From Fusarium oxysporum f. sp. lycopersici 4287 (lineage: Eukaryota > Ascomycota > Sordariomycetes > Hypocreales > Nectriaceae): a stretch of DNA of 64,000 bases. The stretch is taken from NCBI RefSeq assembly GCF_000149955.1, contig NC_030987.1:3441138-3505137 (forward strand), in the 5' to 3' direction. The notes beneath the pieces are model-generated. The model did no database searches, was not told where the DNA came from, and saw nothing but the letters and a program-made list of their open reading frames with translations. Positions 56,706 through 64,000 of this stretch are shown one piece after another (positions within the stretch are counted from its first letter, which is position 1; each line of letters begins with the position of its first letter). Both the position numbers and the translations under genes were made by a program.

Positions 56706-58425
56706 ATGGAGGGCGCCGCCGAACAGTCCAAGAGCGCCTTGAAGAAGGCCGAGAAGCAGGCTCGTCTTGCTGCTGAGAAGGCTGCCAAGGCTGCTAAGCA
56801 GACCAACCTTCCTGTCGTCGGTGGAAAGAAGGCGGACGAGATCATTGGAATTACAGTGTCCAAGGCCGAGAACTTCCCCCAATGGTACCAGGAGGTGGTA
56901 CTCAAGGCCGAGATGGTCGAGTACTACACCGAGATTTCGGGTTTCTTCGTTCTCCGACCTCTTGCCATGCACATCTGGAACGAGATCCGAAAATGGTTCC
57001 AGGCTCACATCGAGGAGATGGGTGTTGACGAGACCAACTTCCCCATGTTCCTGTCCTCCAAGTCTCTCGAGAAGGAGAAGGATCACGTCGAGGGCTTCGC
57101 CCCTGAGCTTGCTTGGGTCACCAAGGCGTAAGGATGCCCATATAAACCATCCTGCTTTCATGAACTTTAATTGACAATCCTCTAGTGGTGACAAGGACCT
57201 CGAGGTTCCTGTTGCGGTCCGTCCTACCTCCGAAGCCGTCATGTACCCCTACTATGCCAAGTGGATTCGCAGCCACCGAGATCTCCCCTTCCGCCTCAAC
57301 CAATGGAACTCCGTCGTTCGTTGGGAGGCTAAGCAAACAACTCCTTTCCTCCGAACTCGTGAGTTCCTCTGGCAGGAGGGCCACACTGCTCACTTGACTG
57401 AGGAGCTTGCTGGTGCTGAGGTGCTCGAGATTCTCGAGCTTTACGCTGGTGTTTACGAGAAGCTTCTGGCTGTTCCCGTCGTTCGAGGCCGAAAGACCGA
57501 GAATGAGAAGTTCGCCGGTGGTTATTACACCACCACTGTCGAGGGCTACATCCCTTCCAACGGCCGTGGTATCCAGGGCGCTACCTCTCACGCCCTTGGC
57601 CAGAACTTCAGTAAGATGTTCGACATCACTGTTGAGGACCCTGCCAACAAGGGCTCTCACATCCACGTCTGGCAGAACTCTTGGGGTCTCTCAACCCGTG
57701 TCATCGGTGTCATGGTCATGATTCACGGTGACGATAAGGGTCTGGTTCTTCCTCCCCGCGTTGCCAAGACTCAGGTTGTCATCGTCCCTGTTGGCATCAC
57801 CAAGAAGACTACCCCTGAGGAGCGACAGAAGCACGAGGAGCAGGTTGAGGACATCCGAGCCAACCTTAAGAAGGCTGGTGTTCGTGTCACCTCGGATTGG
57901 CGAGAGGGTTACACTCCTGCTTGGAAGTTCAACGACTGGGAGCTCAAGGGTGTTCCTCTACGTATCGAGTTTGGTCCCAAGGATGCTGCCAAGGGCGTTG
58001 TCAGCACTGCGCGACGTGACACCGGTGAGAAGGGAGAAATTGCCATCACCGATGTCGCTACCAAGATCCCCGAGCTTCTCGAGACCATCCAGGCCGACAT
58101 GTACAGCAAGGCCGAGAAGTCTTTCCGAGAGCACCGCCTCACTATCACCAAGTGGGAGGATGTTCTTCCCGCTCTTGACAACAAGAACGTTGTGCTCATC
58201 CCCTTCTGCGGTGCCCCCAAGTGTGAGGACCGCATCAAGGAGCTCACCACTCGTGAGGACCAGCCCGATGTGCCCGAGAACCAGAAGCTTGCCACTATGG
58301 GCATGAAGAGTCTTTGTGTTCCCTTCGAGCAGCCCGAGGGTATTGTCCCCGGTGAGACCAAGTGCCTCAGCCCTGAGTGCCAGGGTAACGCCGACAAGTG
58401 GACCATGTTCGGACGAAGCTATTAA
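56706..58425 (+). CDS. Prolyl-tRNA synthetase, cytosolic (archaeal/eukaryotic type)
   Basis: Exons are 56706-57127 and 57186-58425, giving 553 aa. A Lys/Ala-rich lead (residues 1-35) precedes the class II core: AVRPTSEAVMYPYYAKWIRS, motif 2 FLRTREFLWQEGHTAH and motif 3 region GATSHALGQNFSKMFDI. The anticodon-binding domain follows (QVVIVPVGITKK) and the C-terminal domain carries Cys pairs (CGAPKCEDRI; CLSPECQG) and the typical terminal Tyr (MFGRSY). No appended YbaK-like editing domain is present, unlike budding yeast cytosolic ProRS. It charges tRNA-Pro in the cytosol. Confidence 0.95.
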
Positions 58426-58686
58426 GGAGTTGAATGAAATTTTATAGTCAGGGAGCGGGAAGGCGTTGACCTGGCATGTTTATGATACACCAGTGCGATT
58501 GTTTATGACTTGATGTGAATGTGATTATATCATGAAAATGGGATGGGGCTGGTCACGGAATCAAAACAGTTAGAAAAGAAGATAGATCGTAGCGATGATA
58601 TTTATCAACATCTCGTTGGTCTAAATACGGCTTTCTATCGAGCTACTACTTGTTTTTGTGCTGTTCGAGCCGGGATGTATCAGTAT

Positions 58687-59823
58687 TTAACACCAAGCAA
58701 ATCTCTCGTTAGCAATCCAGTCAACTTCCTGATCAGAACCATTGAACCAGTTTAGACTAGCAATGTTGTTGTTTTCTCGAACGATGAATTTGGCCCCCAG
58801 GGATTGGATGCCTTCTGTGACCCTTCGTACACGATCCTCGGGGTTCCAAACTTCAACCTTGGAACATTTCCATTCCTTGGCCTCCTTCTGGACGAAACTT
58901 GCAATTGCTTGTGTGCCTTTGGCAAGTGTCTCATCTGAGATGCTCTCATCTTCGATGACTAGGCGCATGACACGAACGACACTCTTCTCGGGTTGGTCAA
59001 GCATGCCGTAGAAGCTGCAAGTCCAGAGAGCCCAGATTCTTGAGTTGGGGGCATCAGGTGGAGTGTATACGGCACCGTGGACAGTTGGTATGCGGGAGAA
59101 GATGTGTTTGCACATAAATTTCTCCCGGTGAATATGCCATTTGATAGTGGTGATATCAGGAACGACTGCAGCGCTGACTTGAGAGGATTTTGAGATCCTG
59201 TCTCGAAGAAGTTGCTCATCTCGAGCTGCCAGGTCTGGAATATCATCGAGAGTGATAGGCTTCAGGGATGAATCGGCAATTGGCTCAGTCTCAGTAACGG
59301 GAAACTCGAGATATGTGCTCTTGAAAGGTTCCCATCCCACAGTCTGGTAGAACTTGGGTCCGACATCTGACCAAAGGACCGAGAAATCAGCAGCGCCTTC
59401 ATTCTTTTGCTGTCTCCTTTTCAGCTCATCCGCAATCAAGGACAGCATCTTTCTGGCATATCCCTTTCCTCGATACTCAGGAAAAGTGAAGACACTGGCC
59501 ACTCCGTGAGCAGTTCCATCTCTTGCTTTTCCATCCTCGGTTCGAACAAAGGCTCTTTTGTTGTAGGTCTCACAAGATGAAAGGAGGGGTCTTTCGCCGG
59601 GGTTTTTATCTCCATCGGTGAGGATCCAGCTTGTTACGCCGCCATCTCGAGCCAGAGGAGCCTCCAGGTTATCGTATTCTCTGGCGATATAGTCATCCAT
59701 GGACAAGGCGGCTCCCCAATGGGGATGAGTGCCCTTCCATATGAGCTCTCGTTCAGAGGAGGTGGGGTTTGTAAGTATAAGAGATGGGGATGTGACGGGA
59801 GGGAGGGCTTTAGTTGACGCCAT
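58687..59823 (-). CDS. lyc1: Lyc1-like lysine N6-acetyltransferase (GNAT)
   Basis: Single exon, 378 aa. The N-terminal half is a GNAT domain: CETYNKRAFVRTEDGK, then VASVFTFPEYRGKGYARKML holding the acetyl-CoA loop (R-G-K-G-Y-A), and SDVGPKFYQTVGWEPFKSTY. The C-terminal half (DEQLLRDRISKSSQ, WALWTCSFYGMLDQPEKSVV, LNWFNGSDQEVDWIANERFA) is the Lyc1 C-terminal region. Yarrowia Lyc1 acetylates free L-lysine at N6 as the first step of lysine breakdown; the same reaction is likely but not certain here. A 63-codon upstream frame overlaps this start out of frame. Confidence 0.85.
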   Translation of the reverse strand: MASTKALPPVTSPSLILTNPTSSERELIWKGTHPHWGAALSMDDYIAREYDNLEAPLARDGGVTSWILTDGDKNPGERPLLSSCETYNKRAFVRTEDGKARDGTAHGVASVFTFPEYRGKGYARKMLSLIADELKRRQQKNEGAADFSVLWSDVGPKFYQTVGWEPFKSTYLEFPVTETEPIADSSLKPITLDDIPDLAARDEQLLRDRISKSSQVSAAVVPDITTIKWHIHREKFMCKHIFSRIPTVHGAVYTPPDAPNSRIWALWTCSFYGMLDQPEKSVVRVMRLVIEDESISDETLAKGTQAIASFVQKEAKEWKCSKVEVWNPEDRVRRVTEGIQSLGAKFIVRENNNIASLNWFNGSDQEVDWIANERFAWC

Positions 59824-60001
59824 TGTGAATGTTTGCAGGGTTGTTATGAAAGGGATATTCTTGTATTGGATTTTCGCTCTGTGTGTTCATAAACTGGAAT
59901 AATGTCTCATCTCGAGGCGTCTTATACCTCATAAACGGGAGAGGATATTCAGATCTACGCCCTTCTGGAGGCGGCCCCGCATCGGCGGTGGAGCTGGACA
60001 T
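59810..60001 (-). other. Upstream open frame overlapping the lyc1 start
   Basis: An ATG at 60001 opens 63 codons (MSSSTADAGPPPEGRRSEYP...) ending at 59810, 14 bp inside the lyc1 coding region in another frame. If the transcript starts above 60001, ribosomes would meet this frame first. It could be a regulatory uORF, a tiny protein, or chance. Confidence 0.3.
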
Positions 60002-60643
60002 TCACCCTGAACACGCCGGATGAGTCGTATACCGTATTCCACGTTGCCAAGTATTCATGACTCCAGTGATATCATTCGATTTCGTAAAATCATGTAATTT
60101 AACTTATTAAGAGAAGTTGCATTAGTCTGCCTTGATCTATTCAAGTCTAGAAGTTACTTCTTTTGGCTTCGAAGATATGGCATGCTGAAAGGATCGTGGG
60201 GGCTCTTGACCAACAACTGGGCATGTGGTTCAGAATTGGAGAGGAAAAGTGCGAGTGTCTTTCCATGATTGCTAATTGGACCATTGTATATCATGACAAC
60301 TTGTAAGCCATGAGGAGATTGGTGGAAACAACTTGTTGAACATTGGCCACATACTTTTCATGACATGTGTGACATTCTACAGCTGTTTTGAGTTGAGTTG
60401 AGTTGATTGTGAAATCAGTAGTAGTGATTAGGATATGTTTGAATATAAGGGAAAACAATATCATAAACGGTTATAACTACACTGTATATGATATCAATGT
60501 TGACTTTTCATAATAAAGGGAGCTCTAGTGGTGGGGTTGACATGACACGCCAAGCAGCTCCCTAGTAATGAGGGGCATTCTATGAAAACCTCCAATTTAT
60601 ATCCTACAACTCGAGATACCAAACTTCCATTGGACCACACAAA
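59824..60643. promoter_or_regulatory. Divergent intergenic region of lyc1 and psf2
   Basis: About 820 bp containing both promoters. A TTGAG repeat lies at 60388-60406. AT-rich between about 60410 and 60520. Confidence 0.4.
60388..60406. repeat. TTGAG tandem repeat
   Basis: Almost four units of TTGAG in the lyc1-psf2 spacer. Confidence 0.75.
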
Positions 60644-61460
60644 ATGGCCTTACCACTTCCTTCAGGGCTCACTCCCTCAGAAGTCGCATTTCTATGCGAA
60701 ATGGAACTCGTTACTGTCGTTCCTCGCCAACGCCTTGAGAGCATTGATCTTCTATCGGTGAGCGCGTCCCTGTCGCGTTTATACAAGCTCGACGCTGACC
60801 TGACCTGTTACACAGGGAACGACGCCGACTCTCCGGCCGCCGCACAGAAGCAACTTACCTTTATGGCTTGCGATACTGTTGAAGAAGCAACGGCGCGCGA
60901 ATATTGTCCCTCCTCCTTGGCTCCATCCCGATTCGTTACGCGATATTGTTCATCACGAGACAAAGATCGATCCTAAAGGATGGGCGCCACCACCTCCTCC
61001 ACCGGTGCGGGCAGATAGTCAAGGAAACGCCAGGAGACTAGATCCCTTTGTCGACGACGAGACAGTACTGTCGCCACCGTTTCTTCCATCCTGTACATCA
61101 GATGCGCCTTCAGGTGCCCTGCCATATCACTGGTTCGAAGTCGCAGAAATGCTCCTCGCCCATGCCTCAGACGATGTTGCCTCCTCTTCAGAAGTTCGTT
61201 CGCTACTTCGAGATCTACAAGAAGTCAGGGCTGCAAAGATGCGGTCCAGTACCGCCCAACTCGAGGGTGGAGTCGATGGTGTCATGAGTCTACGAGGAGT
61301 TGGAGCTATGGAGCTTGCAGAGAGCAGAGGATTCGTCGTCGGTGTAGTGGAAGGTGTAAGGAAACTCGGCGCAAGTACAGAAGCAACACGGAGAGACGAG
61401 GAGGAACAAGGTGGTGGTGATGAGTCGGATGAGGCGAGCGACGAGGATATGGGACTATGA
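60644..61460 (+). CDS. psf2: GINS complex subunit Psf2
   Basis: Exons are 60644-60757 and 60816-61460, giving 252 aa. The highly conserved N-terminus is present: [38 protein letters not shown], then the join to [20 protein letters not shown] and [16 protein letters not shown]. The C-terminal half has [19 protein letters not shown] and the helical [19 protein letters not shown], and ends in an acidic tail. Psf2 with Psf1, Psf3 and Sld5 forms GINS, part of the CMG replicative helicase. The acidic tail is longer than in yeast. It converges on the right-edge gene, 195 bp apart. Confidence 0.95.
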
Positions 61461-61655
61461 CCCTCCATCTAGGCTATGAGCGAAGAATTACGAATTCACG
61501 AAAAGGGGTGAAGTATACATGGCGCAACTAAAGGAGAACGACTTGTAAGTCGATTATTATTCTATACCAACCTTCCCAAGGTACCTGTCTAACGTCTAAA
61601 TTAAAACATAGCTCATTATTTTAAACTCCACGAAATGCCAAACATCGCTATCAAC

Positions 61656-63984
61656 TCATACCTGCACTGCCGCCTGAGCAAGGGCCAGCCTATGCTTAGC
61701 AAGTCGTGCAGGATGAATTCGAACCCTCCCGCCGGCGGGAGGCTGAAGATGAGGTGCCAGCACCTCCCAACTTGCGCCCTGCAACAAGGCTCCCATAAAG
61801 TCCTCGCGCATATCCAGTCCCGTCTCTCGCAGATATTTCTCAGGGTCTGCAGCTGCTTCTTGCAGAAGATCCTCAGCCTTGAAGAACCGAGCCCAGTCTT
61901 TGTGCCATTCACTATGACACTGGTGGCATCCTCTCCCCGGGTTGTGAAAACAGGGATGAACCTCGTAGCACTCATATCCTACAGAATGAAACTGCTCGTA
62001 CCAGTCATAATGGCGACGAGCTCTCAGTCCGGAGCTGTGCATACCTGGGATTTCACTGGAACTGTTAGTTCGCGCCCTGAGAATGAATGGATGTCTGGAC
62101 TCACGGATCGAAAGATGGCCAGACCAGCGGGCTGATTTCACCTGAGGATGGGTCGTCCACAGGAGTGGCCATCTTCGCGTATGCGACTGGCTCGTTGCTC
62201 ACAGGACTAGGCTCATCGGAAACAGGGGCATCAGAGGTCAGGGTCACAAGTTGTTGAGGCTCGGAGGCCTGTGTTTCTACAGCGGAAGAGCGTGTGGTCG
62301 TGATTGTGGTTGTCGAAGTTTCCACAACCATGCGCGGTGACGAAGAGCGTCCCCTTTTTATTCCTGCTGCGGAAGCATCCTCATCGTCGCCACAAGATCG
62401 CTTGCGCTTTCCCACGACACCTCCTGAGCAGGCGGGAGGAGTGTCCAATCGTCCGATAGACTGAACAGAGGCTGGGAATGAGCTTCTCAGTGGTCCGATA
62501 AACTGATCGCAGTCTGGGCTGTCGTCCTCCCCGCGACCGATTTGAGCATCATATCCGCTATAGTCGATGAACGGAACCTTTATATCTGCAGGACGCCTTG
62601 GTCGTCCAGAACGGCCATCGAGCCTGGGCGAGGAAAATCCAGCGAACCATGTAGAACGGTTCCTGGCCCCGGACATGTTACTCACCATTGCCCAGGCGCC
62701 TGTATTATCGCGTACAATGGTGGAACCGTCAGCGGCGGGGCCGTTGAGAGGCGCAGTTTGGGGGGCGGCTTGCCTTGAATTGTGCTCATCGTCGGCCTCA
62801 TACCCGCTTGGATACTCCTGGTCGGAAGAAGAACCAGCAGCAATCAGAACACCCGGGGACCCAGGAGGATCAAAGGGGCCAGAAGAGCCAGAAGGCCTAG
62901 AGCATGGCCCTCCTGACGCATCATCATCATCGTTCCCATCGTCTCCCTCCGAATCTGATGAACTTTCAGAGCCGGTAAATTCTGTGTTATCGGAGGTTTC
63001 CTCAGAGGCTTCATAGCCACTGCTAGCTCCGCTCCCACTTGACTCATCCTCAGATCCATCACTTGGGGTATCACCAGAACAACCGTCGCCATCGCTCTCA
63101 TACTCGTCGCTACTCGGCTGTTCATGACCCATAGCGATAAGTGCGTCTATCTTTATCGTATCAGGACTTGGGCGGTTTGGAGGTGGAGAAGTTCGAGTAG
63201 GTGAATTCGGCGAAGAGATTTCTGAATCTGACTTTGAGCCTGAGCCAGTGCTCGAGGATGGAATGCCATTGGATTGCCCAGCTGCTAAAGGTATTGGGGA
63301 TCCAGACGCTTGAGCTTCCGCTGAAGGCGAAGAAGATGGTGATGAGGGCCCTGAACTCGAGCTTGAGCTGGAGTGTGGATCCTGATCAGAAGGACCGGCT
63401 ACCGGGGGGGAAGGGGATGGAGACGGTGGGGATGAAAGCTCCGAGCTGGAGCTAGGGCTTGCGCTGAGATGGCGGTCCTGACTAGAAGGGCCCGCTGCAG
63501 ATGGCGAAGATGTTTGTTCAGAGCTCGATCTTGCAGACTGATTTTGGTCTGAAGGATTAGCTTCTGAAGAAGCTGCACGGCGATGGGCTTTGATCTTGAT
63601 TATCCTCCTTCCTGGAGCTGCATACTCGCTCTGGTCAGAAGGGGATGAACGCCCTGAGCTTGAACTAGAACTTGAACTTGAGGATATGCTTAGGCTTGGG
63701 GAGGGAGTGAGTTTGGCCATTCCAGCCGCAGGAGGCGCAGCAGAAGAAGATGAGCTCGATGATGCTGCTGCTGTGTTCGAACCTGAGGGCTGATCCTGGT
63801 TTGAAGGACCAGCAGCCGAAGCGCGTGCAGCGTGATTTAATTTGAGCGTGATTCTTTTCTTTTCTCTGGTAGCCATATTAGCAGTGCCGCCGAGCCTCTG
63901 AACAACATCCTTGAATGGCAAGGGCTCAGGGTCTGCAACGAGGGCACGTCTTTGGCAATCTCTGTCAGATTCAAGGCTCGCCAT
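61656..63984 (-). CDS. Ser/Asp-rich low-complexity protein with C-terminal Cys/His cluster
   Basis: Exons are 63984-62105 and 62061-61656, giving 761 aa from the ATG at 63984; the join FDP/SSEIPGMHSSG is in phase. An ATG at 63876 (MATREKKRITLKLNH) is an alternative start, and since the frame remains open to the window edge an upstream start is also possible. Residues about 50-410 are dominated by Ser, Pro, Asp and Glu, with repeated SNQD/SDQD-like phrases. A probable nuclear signal (GKRKRSCGDDEDASAAGIKR) lies near residue 530. The last exon is ordered: HYDWYEQFHSVGYECYEVHP, CFHNPGRGCHQCHSEWHKDW, then helices. No known family was recognised. Confidence 0.65.
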
Positions 63985-64000
63985 CAGAGGAGGAGCATTG

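Noticed and set aside
57728..58406. Long frames on both strands across the prolyl-tRNA synthetase gene
   Set aside because: Strong codon bias of a highly expressed gene creates them; only the ProRS frame carries class II motifs.

Overview
The window looks like a piece of a filamentous ascomycete nuclear chromosome, most like Fusarium or another hypocrealean. Short 45-110 bp GT-AG introns interrupt most genes, first exons are often tiny, and spacing is dense but non-operonic. The proteins (Rad4, Bem1, Vps36, Yvc1, Rieske protein, DDB1, Psf2, Lyc1) are typical of Sordariomycetes. I rebuilt exon structures by joining reading frames across GT-AG sites and checking phase. Exon coordinates are given in each entry.

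Layout, left to right: the start of an RNF216/TRIAD3-like RBR ubiquitin ligase that runs off the left edge; Rad4/XPC; a Cuz1-like AN1 zinc-finger protein; an Mtp18-like mitochondrial protein divergent from ATP synthase subunit K; an orphan protein; a CENP-B-type DNA-binding protein; Vps36 divergent from a SAC3/GANP (Thp3/LENG8-like) protein; a 4.4 kb gene-poor stretch holding a candidate structured Pol III RNA; Bem1; an orphan membrane protein; the vacuolar TRP channel Yvc1; an RTA1-family protein broken by an assembly gap; a mucin-like membrane protein; a Swt21/TCAB1-like WD40 protein; a PQ-loop protein; an R3H protein; a large protein that looks like a Zip2/SHOC1-type XPF-like factor; DDB1; the Rieske iron-sulfur protein; CCT1 divergent from prolyl-tRNA synthetase; Lyc1-like acetyltransferase divergent from GINS subunit Psf2; and a Ser-rich acidic protein at the right edge.

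The content is mostly housekeeping: DNA repair and replication (Rad4, DDB1, Psf2), respiration (subunit K, Rieske), proteostasis and translation (CCT1, ProRS, Cuz1, E3 ligase), trafficking and polarity (Vps36, Bem1, Yvc1). No secondary-metabolite cluster, CRISPR array, rRNA, clear tRNA or autonomous transposon was seen. The least explained items are the hairpin-rich locus with A and B boxes at about 19.7-20.1 kb, the XPF-like/HhH protein at 44.9-47.6 kb, the CENP-B-type protein with an added C2H2-like motif, and the Cys/His cluster ending the right-edge protein.
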